Below are positions 1-6,486 of a DNA stretch of 20,969 nucleotides, in pieces. The notes under the pieces were generated by a model that had not been told where the DNA came from, did not search any database, and worked only from the letters and a program-made list of their open reading frames with translations. Every line of letters starts with the position of its first letter. Position 1 is the stretch's first letter. Location of the stretch: assembly GCA_937949745.1 (NCBI GenBank), contig CALECM010000049.1, forward strand, positions 1 to 20,969, read 5' to 3'. A program made the translations under genes and the position numbers. The DNA comes from an uncultured Bacteroidales bacterium (GTDB lineage: Bacteria; Bacteroidota; Bacteroidia; Bacteroidales; WCHB1-69).

Positions 1-93
1 TCTTTGGGCAAGCAAAGAAAGAAAGTTAAAAGAAGTAATTCTAAATAACCTTGTACTTCGAGTTACACAGGGCCGCAATTCATTACTTCTCGA

Positions 94-120
94 GGATCCT
101 TCGCTACGCTCAGTATGACA
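94..120 (-). repeat. Dispersed repeat, single arm
   Basis: The minus strand reads TGTCATACTGAGCGTAGCGAAGGATCC in two parts: a GTCATnCTGAGCG half and an nAGCGAAGGATC half. The same core occurs at 1215-1282, 8947-9010 and, in altered form, in the array at 14268-14632. Here only one arm is visible; no facing partner was found nearby. Confidence 0.7.
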
Positions 121-207
121 ATTCTCACTCATTATAATCTTATCCCGCAATTATCTTCACAATAGAGAAAAAATTACGAAGCATAAAACAAAAATCCTTG
201 AAAATAG

Positions 208-345
208 TTATATTAATCCACAAATCACGGATTGCTCCGGTTTCAATATCGTGGGCAATCCCGATTTAGTAAAAGCCTCCAATGTGCCCGTTATGGGAAT
301 GATCTTGATAAGACCATTAGCTTTCTCCCGAAAAAATAAAAACAT
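208..345 (-). CDS. Possible 45-aa small ORF (uncertain)
   Basis: An ATG-to-TAA frame of 45 codons on the minus strand begins MFLFFREKANGLIK and has a protein-like composition with charged and hydrophobic residues mixed. Its start lies in one arm of the inverted repeat 278-295/343-361. There is no recognisable family, no clear promoter, and the opposite strand is also open across the same bases, so it may be chance or a relic. I do not assign a function. It is listed because the stretch otherwise holds nothing. Confidence 0.2.
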   Translation of the reverse strand: MFLFFREKANGLIKIIPITGTLEAFTKSGLPTILKPEQSVICGLI

Positions 346-496
346 AATGGGCACAAATGGAGCACGAGAAATCCTTCTGATTATTTAATCCCGATATGAA
401 GAAAAATTAATTTGATATTCATAGTGGCTTTAGATCAATGTTACACTTTTGTATCGTTAAATAAAGTCAAAGCAATAACAAATTAAAAAACTGATT

Positions 497-1162
497 ATGA
501 AAACGAAAACATGGGTAATTGCCATAAGCGTTTTTCTGATGGCCGCCCTTCCGTTTGCCGGCATGGCCCAATCGAGAAAACCCTCGCATCCAAAACCAAA
601 AAACAACAAATTACAGGAAATACAAGCTTTAAAAGGTAAGATCACCGAATGGACTTACAATGACGATTTTATCTATAATGGATTTTACCTGGAATCCGAC
701 AAAGAAACCTATTATGTAAAATTCCCTCCACATTTGGGAAAAGAAATCCGGAATCTGAAAGGGAACATCACGGTAAACGGGGTTATCAATACGCCCCGAA
801 ACGGAAAGAAAGAAGTCAAAATGGTAAATATCAAATCTAACGGCACCACCATTTCCGATGTAAAACCTAAAACTTTTGCTCAACCCGTAAATGATGAGGC
901 CACGAGTGGAAACGGGAAAGTATCACAATTCAAATTCAACAGGAAAGGTGAAGTATCGGGTTATCTGATAGGAAATAAAACCCTCCTGAGAATTCCTCCC
1001 CACAAAGCCAGACAACTGAACACCATGATACAGGTCGGGACCAAAATCGAATATACCGGTATTGAAAAGACCTTAAAAGAAGGAGAAGTGGCAGCCGATA
1101 ACTACAAGATCATTTATGTACAGACCATCTCTGTGAACGGAGTACAATACCTGGTTAAATAA
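497..1162 (+). CDS. Secreted protein with two internal repeats, unknown function
   Basis: The 221-residue product begins with a clear signal peptide (basic MKTK, hydrophobic core, probable cleavage after GMAQ near residue 25), so it is exported to the periplasm or beyond; there is no lipobox. A basic Pro/Lys/Asn-rich linker (27-40) follows. The mature part contains two related segments, about 47-118 and 140-221. Each starts GK[IV]xxxxxN, passes through a GFYL/GYL strand, reaches a PPH motif (residues 77-79 and 167-169), and ends in a TVNG/EYTG strand, suggesting duplicated small beta domains. I do not recognise the family. It stands alone, closed downstream by the hairpin at 1215-1282. The two-component pair that follows could regulate it, but nothing in the sequence shows this. 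The ATG is preceded by an A-rich leader, usual in Bacteroidota. Confidence 0.85.
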   Translation: MKTKTWVIAISVFLMAALPFAGMAQSRKPSHPKPKNNKLQEIQALKGKITEWTYNDDFIYNGFYLESDKETYYVKFPPHLGKEIRNLKGNITVNGVINTPRNGKKEVKMVNIKSNGTTISDVKPKTFAQPVNDEATSGNGKVSQFKFNRKGEVSGYLIGNKTLLRIPPHKARQLNTMIQVGTKIEYTGIEKTLKEGEVAADNYKIIYVQTISVNGVQYLVK

Positions 1163-1214
1163 CCAGAGGAAGTATGCTTAATGCGCTTAAAGCATTCAAT
1201 AAAACACTCAACAG

Positions 1215-1282
1215 TGTCATCCTGAACGAAGTGAAGGATCTATAACCATAAGATAAGATCCTTCGCTGCACTCAGGATGACA
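1215..1282. repeat. Inverted dispersed repeat, probable terminator hairpin
   Basis: Two facing arms, GTCATCCTGAACGAAGTGAAGGATC (in two halves at 1216-1240) and its near complement ending CTCAGGATGAC (1256-1281), surround a short AT-rich loop. As RNA this would fold into a long imperfect stem followed by a T-rich stretch, so it may end transcription of the gene at 497. The arms belong to the repeat family also seen at 94-120 and 8947-9010. Confidence 0.75.
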
Positions 1283-1395
1283 TTTTATTTAAAATATAAA
1301 TTCACATAAATAATTTCACAAAGGAACTTTCGGATATTCTTTTATATCTTATCCGATAAACAAAACTTTCTTTTTTTTGTATAAACTGTTAAGTA

Positions 1396-2073
1396 ATGAA
1401 AATACTGATCATAGAAGACGAGAAAAGTTTGGCTCAATTTATGGAAAAAGGCCTTCAACAGGCAGGCTATTCCGTGGAAACAGCCAAAGACGGCACCCGT
1501 GGCATGGAGCAGGCGGCTACCGGCGGTTTCGATCTCATACTCTTGGACCTGATGCTTCCCGGAATGAACGGATTCGATCTTTTGAAAAATCTGAGGGGTT
1601 TTAATGTCCAGACTCCCGTTATGATCATCAGCGCCTTATCTGGAACGGAACAGGTGGTGGAAGGACTCGATCTGGGCGCCGTGGATTATATCCGTAAGCC
1701 TTTTGACTGGGATGAATTGCTGGCCCGTATCAGGGTGATCCGAAAAAAAAGCCAGGGGAATAAGTCCGCGGAAATCCATATTGAAGATCTTTCCATAGAC
1801 GTAACCGGCAGGAGGGTAACCCGCGGAGGAAAAGAAATAAGGCTCACCGCCAAAGAATTTTTATTACTGGAATATCTGGCCCGGAATGCCAACCGTATTG
1901 TCAGCAAAAACCAGATCATGGAACATGTATGGGACCTGGATTTCGATCCGGGAAGTAACCTGGTGGAAGTACACATGTATCAGCTAAGGAGAAAAATAGA
2001 TAAGGACTTCGAGACTCCTTTAATCGAAACGGTGGTCGGATTGGGTTATACCCTCAAAGGCAAAAAGTTGTAA
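1396..2073 (+). CDS. OmpR/PhoB-family response regulator
   Basis: A two-domain DNA-binding response regulator of 225 residues, the usual length. The receiver domain (1-118) has the acidic pair E7-D8, the phosphoacceptor D51 in LLLDLMLPG, the switch residues S79 and Y98, and K101 in the RKPF motif. The C-terminal part (about 128-224) is a winged-helix domain with the typical LTAKEFLLLEYLARN and VEVHMYQLRRKID stretches and the ending GLGYTLKG. It would be phosphorylated by the sensor kinase encoded 22 nt downstream and then bind promoter DNA. The ATG lies 9 codons before the phosphate-binding acidic residues' usual place at the very N-terminus, so the start is secure. The target genes cannot be told from the sequence. 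Closest named relatives are CusR/CopR/ArlR-type regulators, but I would not choose among them. Confidence 0.95.
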   Translation: MKILIIEDEKSLAQFMEKGLQQAGYSVETAKDGTRGMEQAATGGFDLILLDLMLPGMNGFDLLKNLRGFNVQTPVMIISALSGTEQVVEGLDLGAVDYIRKPFDWDELLARIRVIRKKSQGNKSAEIHIEDLSIDVTGRRVTRGGKEIRLTAKEFLLLEYLARNANRIVSKNQIMEHVWDLDFDPGSNLVEVHMYQLRRKIDKDFETPLIETVVGLGYTLKGKKL

Positions 2074-2095
2074 TACCAAAACAAGAATATCAATC

Positions 2096-3379
2096 GTGCA
2101 TATCACATTCAGGCAAAAAGCCACGATCTACTTTACGCTGGGATTCGTCGTGTTATGGACCATATGCAGCCTGGTATTGTTTTTCCAGTTCAGGAAAGCA
2201 TTATGGCACAGTTTCGACGAAGAGATGGAAATCCGGGCGTCCATAGTCGCCGAGAGAACCGGTATTGATCCCCGAATCATACCATTACCTCAAAAAGAAG
2301 AGAACTACATGATCTTATATGAGAACGATTACGGAATCGATACTCTTTTTGCCCCTACCCTGTCCGGGTTTAGTTTTCAGGATCAACGATTTGTAGAATA
2401 CAGGGAGGATCGTGAAGAAGGTGTTTTGACGATTTATTATACCACGCCTTCCACCGAGATCGACAATGCCATAGAGCAGGTAACGGCAGCGATATTGCTT
2501 ATGCTGCTGATCGGGGTGGTAGTGTCGGGACTTTTGGGATACTGGCTATCAGGCAAAGTAGTAAAACCGTTACACCAGATCATGACCCGGGCTAATCAAA
2601 CCGACATTTTCCAAAACACCCAATTACTGGAAGAACCGGCCGGGAAAGACGAATTACAGCAACTGATCGTTTCCTTTAACCGTATGTTGCTCCGCATCAA
2701 GGAACAGACAGGACAGCAAAATGCTTTTTTTGCTTCCGCATCACACGAATTACGCACACCTTTAAGCATTATGCAAACACGGTTACAAGTGTTGCTGCAG
2801 GACAATTCCATTCCGGAAGAAACCCGCCGGGCATACCGGGATCAGCTTCTGGATGTGCAACGGATGATCAGGATGGTGAATGATTTCCTGTTGATGAGTG
2901 AACTTCAAAATAATAGTATGCCTCTCGTCATCGATGATTGCGATATCGTGGAACTAACCATGGATGTATTGGATGTTTATCAGCATAAAGCACGGGAACG
3001 GAATTTAAAATTCAAGATCAACCTGTTCCCTGAGAATACGATTTATACAGTAAAAGCCGATGTAGAAAAATTAAGGATCATTTTCCGTAACCTCATTGAA
3101 AACGCGTTAAAATACGCACAGGAAAATAGTGTGATTGAAATAGTATTGCAAAAAGAGGATAAGATAAACTTCACGATCCGGAACCCGGTCAGGGAAGATA
3201 TCCATCCGGATATAGAGAGTGTCTCTTCACCCCATTATCATTCCAAACCTTTGGATGGGGAAGGTTCCGGACTTGGTCTCTGGATTTCGTCCAGACTCGC
3301 GGACATACAAGGTTTCGAACTCCAGGTCCGGCTTATCCGGGATACAGTTTTCGAAGCACGGCTTTTCATGGAAAGTTAA
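2096..3379 (+). CDS. Sensor histidine kinase (HAMP, HisKA, HATPase)
   Basis: Partner kinase of the regulator just upstream, 427 residues. It starts with GTG; no in-frame ATG precedes the first membrane segment, so GTG is the likely true start. Order: transmembrane helix about 10-32, periplasmic sensor about 33-125, second helix about 130-150, HAMP linker about 150-205, HisKA with the phosphorylated H217 in ASASHELRTP, then the ATPase domain with the N box N332/N336 (RNLIENALKYA) and the glycine box DGEGSGLGLW (387-396). The usual DxGxG (G1) motif is not visible: the place where it should sit reads FTIRNPVRED (about 359-368), with N363-P364 instead of the DNG core. The N and G2 boxes are intact, so activity is plausible. 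The ligand sensed is unknown; the periplasmic part is short and lacks metal-binding clusters. Confidence 0.93.
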   Translation: MHITFRQKATIYFTLGFVVLWTICSLVLFFQFRKALWHSFDEEMEIRASIVAERTGIDPRIIPLPQKEENYMILYENDYGIDTLFAPTLSGFSFQDQRFVEYREDREEGVLTIYYTTPSTEIDNAIEQVTAAILLMLLIGVVVSGLLGYWLSGKVVKPLHQIMTRANQTDIFQNTQLLEEPAGKDELQQLIVSFNRMLLRIKEQTGQQNAFFASASHELRTPLSIMQTRLQVLLQDNSIPEETRRAYRDQLLDVQRMIRMVNDFLLMSELQNNSMPLVIDDCDIVELTMDVLDVYQHKARERNLKFKINLFPENTIYTVKADVEKLRIIFRNLIENALKYAQENSVIEIVLQKEDKINFTIRNPVREDIHPDIESVSSPHYHSKPLDGEGSGLGLWISSRLADIQGFELQVRLIRDTVFEARLFMES

Positions 3380-3405
3380 TATTCCCCCTGTTTTAAAAAA
3401 AATTA

Positions 3406-3413
3406 TATTTTTG
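3406..3413 (+). promoter_or_regulatory. Putative -7 promoter box TATTTTTG
   Basis: Exact match to the Bacteroidota TAnnTTTG element, 80 bases before the CNNM/CorC-like gene and just after the kinase stop. No clear TTTG -33 box is seen at the expected distance, so the call rests on the -7 box and position. Confidence 0.45.
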
Positions 3414-3493
3414 CATCATGATACCTTAGAATCGAAAATAACGTGTTAAGCCATCCGGGCGTTTCTTTTCTATAATATTAATAACCGACAAAA

Positions 3494-4555
3494 ATGTTCC
3501 TTTTATTTCTTTATTTACTTTTAGCCCTTCTTGTTTCATTTCTTTGTTCCGTAATGGAAGCGGTACTTTTAACCACGCCTATGACCTATCTGAAGACCAG
3601 GGCGGAGCACGGGGATAAGTCAGCTCCTAAATTAATAAAATTAAAAAACGATGTGGATAAACCCCTTTCGGCGATACTGTCTTTGAACACCATTGCCCAC
3701 ACTGTAGGGGCGGCCGGTGTGGGCGCCCAGGCTACCGTGGTTTTCGGCGAAGCTTATCTGGGATTGGTATCAGCCATATTGACCATTTTAATTTTGGTTT
3801 TTTCCGAAATTATACCCAAAACGATCGGAACCAATTATTATAAAAGTTTGATCAGTATTTCAGCGAAAATTATCAGGGCTATGGTCATTATCGCCTATCC
3901 GTTGGTCATAATATCCGGATTTTTAACTAAATTAATGTCTAAGAAAGGAGAGGAAAATACGACCAGCAGGGAAGAAATATCCACACTGGCCAACATTGGC
4001 GTGGAAGAAGGGATCATCAAAGAAAATGAGAACCGGATATTACAGAATCTGATAAAGTTATGCGACATCAGGGTTTCGAAAGTGATGACGCCGAGACCGG
4101 TCGTGACCGTAGCGAACGAGAACATGACACTCACGGAATTTATGGCCGACAAAGCTTACCTTATCTTTTCAAGGATCCCGGTATACAACCGTAACAGCGA
4201 TAACATCACGGGCTACGTTTTAACGAACACCATCCTCGAAAAAATGGCCAACGACCAGTTCAACTTCACCCTTGGGGAAATCAAACGGGAGATCGTGGTA
4301 TTGCCGGAAACCTCCACTGTCTTTTACGCATGGGAAAAATTACTGGAATCGAAAGAACATATCGCGCTGGTCCTGAACGAATACGGCGAAATGGCCGGCA
4401 TCATCACCATGGAAGATATTATCGAAACCTTGCTCGGACTCGAGATCGTGGACGAAAAAGATACCATCGTGGATATGCAACAGTACGCGTTGGAGAAATG
4501 GCAGACCCGGCAGAAGTCTTCGAAGGGAGGGGAAAAAGATAATGATCTTATATAA
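3494..4555 (+). CDS. CNNM/CorC-like membrane protein with DUF21 and CBS domains
   Basis: A 353-residue membrane protein of the family once called hemolysin-like and now linked to magnesium (and cobalt) export or homeostasis. The N-terminal DUF21 domain (about 1-150) has hydrophobic helices near 1-22, 57-80, 86-108 and 126-147, with family hallmarks LSLNTIAHTVGAAGVGAQA (62-80) and SEIIPK (104-109). A linker of charged helix (about 155-192) leads to a CBS pair (about 195-320) starting KVMTPRP and including GYVLTN and LVLNEYGEMAGIITMEDIIE. The C-terminal CorC/HlyC transporter-associated domain of longer relatives is absent, so this is the short form. It sits alone, 114 bases after the sensor kinase, with its own probable promoter. 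The family is certain; the ion is inferred from relatives only. Confidence 0.9.
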   Translation: MFLLFLYLLLALLVSFLCSVMEAVLLTTPMTYLKTRAEHGDKSAPKLIKLKNDVDKPLSAILSLNTIAHTVGAAGVGAQATVVFGEAYLGLVSAILTILILVFSEIIPKTIGTNYYKSLISISAKIIRAMVIIAYPLVIISGFLTKLMSKKGEENTTSREEISTLANIGVEEGIIKENENRILQNLIKLCDIRVSKVMTPRPVVTVANENMTLTEFMADKAYLIFSRIPVYNRNSDNITGYVLTNTILEKMANDQFNFTLGEIKREIVVLPETSTVFYAWEKLLESKEHIALVLNEYGEMAGIITMEDIIETLLGLEIVDEKDTIVDMQQYALEKWQTRQKSSKGGEKDNDLI

Positions 4556-4564
4556 ACTTTATAA

Positions 4565-4913
4565 TATTTTCTGCCAATAGTATTTAGGTTGCCGGAGCCG
4601 GAAAAATCTATATGGAGTGTTACCAAACAAATGGTTTCGGGAAGTATTGCAGAAATCCTATTCGATGAAGATAAAGTATATGATAAATCGAATTCTATAC
4701 CAATGGATAGAGTTTTGCCGACTAAATAAAAGTATCTCAAAAAATACCTGTTATCACTAATTTTGTAGATGAAAACGGTATTGATCGCATGAAAGAAATG
4801 ATTAAGGAGAATTACGACCGCATCAAAGCGGAAGCCAAACAGATGTAGCTGAAGAATTGGAGAGGATTCGTAGTGATGAGAATTTGCGGCATCTGTTGCC
4901 GAAGGAAGAGTAA
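4565..4913 (+). pseudogene. Frameshifted remnant of an unrecognised gene
   Basis: Three protein-like pieces lie in consecutive different frames. Piece 1 (4565-4729) includes EPEKSIWSVTKQMVSG and ends PMDRVLPTK-stop. Piece 2 (4726-4848) reads KVSQKIPVITNFVDENG then DRMKEMIKENYDRIK and ends AKQM-stop. Piece 3 (4848-4913) reads AEELERIRSDENLRHLLPKEE-stop (first 20 residues from A). The pieces meet almost without gap, which is what two indels in one gene would give. No ATG is available near the beginning of piece 1, so the 5' end may be lost too. The charged helical second half resembles a C-terminal coiled region. I do not recognise the family. It follows the CNNM-like gene with only about 10 bases between them. 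Confidence 0.45.
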
Positions 4914-4976
4914 AAACAGACGCAATTTATGTTAAACACAATTAATTCATCAATTTTTTTGACAAAAATAATTTTT

Positions 4977-4984
4977 TATCTTTG
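4977..4984 (+). promoter_or_regulatory. Putative promoter, -7 box TATCTTTG
   Basis: An exact TAnnTTTG box lies 20 bases before the ATG at 5004. A TTTG (4958-4961, inside TTTTTTGACA) is 15 bases upstream, somewhat closer than the usual spacing of about 19-20 for a -33 box. This promoter overlaps the would-be N-terminal extension from the ATG at 4929 and so argues for the shorter protein. Confidence 0.6.
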
Positions 4985-5003
4985 TATCTATTTAAATGAT
5001 ATT

Positions 5004-5276
5004 ATGGAAAATACTAATTTTACGAATAAGCAAGTCACAGAAGTTTCAGATTTCTTGCAAACCTATATGTTGGAAAATAATATTGATGAAATGACGGCAG
5101 ATGAGTGTGCTCATGTTTTATTTTCCGCAGGCATTTTAGAGCAGATACCACCAAAACCGGGCTTTAACTTTAGGCAAATGCTCAGAGATGGAAGAGATGG
5201 AAAAATCAATATGATGGAAGGAGTGACTCAGTTAGAGAATAATCGTTGGATTATAAAATTTAAAGGTGTTGTTTGA
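5004..5276 (+). CDS. Small unknown protein, 90 residues
   Basis: A 90-residue acidic protein starting MENTNFTNKQVTEVSDFLQ. An upstream in-frame ATG at 4929 would add 25 residues, but those bases contain a good promoter, so 5004 is chosen. The N-terminal half looks helical (VSDFLQTYMLENN, TADECAHVLFSAGILEQ); the second half contains PKPGFNFRQMLRDGRDGKI and ends with a strand-like RWIIKFKGVV. No signal peptide, membrane segment or metal cluster is visible. It is probably a cytoplasmic protein with its own promoter and is monocistronic, since the next gene faces it. I do not recognise a family with confidence. Confidence 0.75.
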   Translation: MENTNFTNKQVTEVSDFLQTYMLENNIDEMTADECAHVLFSAGILEQIPPKPGFNFRQMLRDGRDGKINMMEGVTQLENNRWIIKFKGVV

Positions 5277-5336
5277 GAACTGTTATTAACTACAAAAGCA
5301 AATAAGTAGTAAAAACGGATAAGGACCATTTTCCTC

Positions 5337-6257
5337 TCACCCCCTCTTCTTACTAATCCCAAAAGGTTCTTTATCCTGGCAGGTGCCTTCGGGTTCGACA
5401 TGGACGACGATGTCATAAATATTTTCTATAGCGTCACGGATACTGAGGTCCACTTCTTCCGCGATATTGTGGGCTTCATTTAAAGTAATGTTCCCGTCGG
5501 CTTCGATATCCAAGGCGATGAGGTAAAGGCCGCCGATCTGCCGTGACCTTACCCGGTGCGGATTGCTGGCGCCGGGAACCTGCTCCACCGCTTCGAAAAT
5601 TTTGTTATAGACCGAAACATCCTTCACCCCATCCATGAGTTCTACATTGGAATCAAGGAAAATGGTAATGGAAGATTTGATGATAAAGACACTCACGATC
5701 AGTCCGGTTACGGAATCCAATACCGGTAATTTAAGGATAAAAGTAAAGAACAGTCCCAGTAAAACACCGGCGGAAATAATTACGTCGTTCCTCATATTTT
5801 TGGCATTCGCGGTAAGCAACGAACTGTTGATCTTTTTCCCCTGCCTGAACTGGTACCAAGCCAAACCTAATTTACCGATAATCGAAATCAGGGTCACGTA
5901 AATGGCTATGGTACCGGGCATTTCCATCACTTCCGATGAAAAGATGGTCCGGACGGAAGAAAAGAGCATCTGAACGCCGGCGTAAAAAATAACCAGGGAA
6001 AGGATCTTGGTCGCGATACTTTCCGCCTTTTCGTAGCCGTAAACATATTTCTCGTTGGGCGGCCTGTGGATAATACGGGCCGTGAAGATCATGATCACGG
6101 AGATCACCACATCCGTGGCGGAATCGATCCCGTCGCTCAATACGGCCAAACTACCCGCGAAAAGCCCGACCGTAACTTTAAGGATCGATAACGCGGCATT
6201 TCCGATCGTACTGATCCATGAAGCCCGCATCAGTGTCTTATCTTTTGATGTTGTCAT
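5337..6257 (-). CDS. Cation diffusion facilitator (CDF) metal exporter
   Basis: A 306-residue CDF-family transporter, expected to export a divalent metal in exchange for protons across the inner membrane. Six helices are seen: about 14-38, 46-62, 83-105, 116-135, 158-176 and 180-198, followed by a cytoplasmic dimerisation domain (about 208-296). The intramembrane site is D45-x3-D49 in helix 2 and N154-x3-D158 in helix 5. In the zinc/iron member YiiP the first residue of the second pair is His; here it is Asn, which in this family points away from zinc and towards iron or manganese (inference). The C-terminal domain ends with a His/Glu-rich strand (VVHVEPEG). It is preceded by a leader with a short ORF and terminator-like hairpin, which may control its expression. 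Confidence 0.92.
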   Translation of the reverse strand: MTTSKDKTLMRASWISTIGNAALSILKVTVGLFAGSLAVLSDGIDSATDVVISVIMIFTARIIHRPPNEKYVYGYEKAESIATKILSLVIFYAGVQMLFSSVRTIFSSEVMEMPGTIAIYVTLISIIGKLGLAWYQFRQGKKINSSLLTANAKNMRNDVIISAGVLLGLFFTFILKLPVLDSVTGLIVSVFIIKSSITIFLDSNVELMDGVKDVSVYNKIFEAVEQVPGASNPHRVRSRQIGGLYLIALDIEADGNITLNEAHNIAEEVDLSIRDAIENIYDIVVHVEPEGTCQDKEPFGISKKRG

Positions 6258-6278
6258 AATTTCCTGATAATTGATAAT

Positions 6279-6303
6279 AAAAAATCCCGGATTTCTTCCG
6301 GGA
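6279..6303 (-). terminator. Intrinsic-terminator-like hairpin in the CDF leader
   Basis: On the minus strand a perfect 7-bp stem, TCCCGGA/TCCGGGA (6285-6291 with 6297-6303) with a 5-base loop, is followed by TTTTTT. It stands between the probable promoter (6427-6434) and the CDF start codon (6257), right after a short ORF. It may end transcription of that ORF or of the hydrolase gene further upstream, or act as an attenuator for the transporter gene. Confidence 0.65.
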
Positions 6304-6309
6304 CTTGTT

Positions 6310-6408
6310 CTATACTAATTTGGTTGATTTTCGGATCCTGTTTTCCCTTTTCCGGAAATTCCTTTTCCGGTGAAACGGGAAGCATTGCACATTCAGTCTG
6401 TCTGGCAT
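6310..6408 (-). CDS. Possible 32-aa basic leader peptide before the CDF gene
   Basis: An ATG-to-TAG frame of 32 codons begins MPDRLNVQCFPFHRKRNF and is rich in Arg and Lys. It starts about 19 bases after the -7 box TATCTTTG (6427-6434) and stops 7 bases before the terminator-like hairpin at 6279-6303. This is the arrangement expected of a leader peptide in transcription attenuation, or of a small independent gene with its own terminator. An open frame of this length can also arise by chance, so translation is unproven. Confidence 0.35.
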   Translation of the reverse strand: MPDRLNVQCFPFHRKRNFRKRENRIRKSTKLV

Positions 6409-6426
6409 AATAATGCGATAAGGGTG

Positions 6427-6434
6427 CAAAGATA
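6427..6434 (-). promoter_or_regulatory. Putative -7 promoter box TATCTTTG (minus strand)
   Basis: Exact TAnnTTTG on the minus strand about 170 bases before the CDF start codon and about 50 bases after the hydrolase stop. Transcription from here would give the CDF gene a leader of roughly 160 nt. No convincing TTTG -33 box was located. Confidence 0.55.
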
Positions 6435-6486
6435 ATTTTTTTTCCAATATATTCTTTGGCACTATTTTCTACATGAAAAAAATTTC

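Larger units (their letters stand above)
1..496. other. Gene-poor region upstream of the first gene
   Basis: No convincing full gene is seen here. The first 18 bases form a small hairpin (TCTTTG at 1-6 pairs with CAAAGA at 13-18) that may continue beyond the window edge. One arm of the dispersed repeat lies at 94-120. An imperfect inverted repeat (278-295 with 343-361, both arms containing GTGCCC[G/A]TTATG on one strand) frames a 45-codon open frame on the minus strand, listed separately. Immediately before the gene at 497 the sequence CACTTTTG (444-451) resembles a -7 box with one mismatch to TAnnTTTG. Confidence 0.5.

Noticed and set aside
119..387. Open plus-strand frame without stop codons
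   Set aside because: No start codon until near its end and no protein-like signature; probably chance in an AT-rich region.
4929..5003. N-terminal extension of the 90-aa protein
   Set aside because: The stretch contains the promoter box TATCTTTG and encodes an AT-driven Ile/Phe/Leu-rich sequence unlike the rest of the protein.
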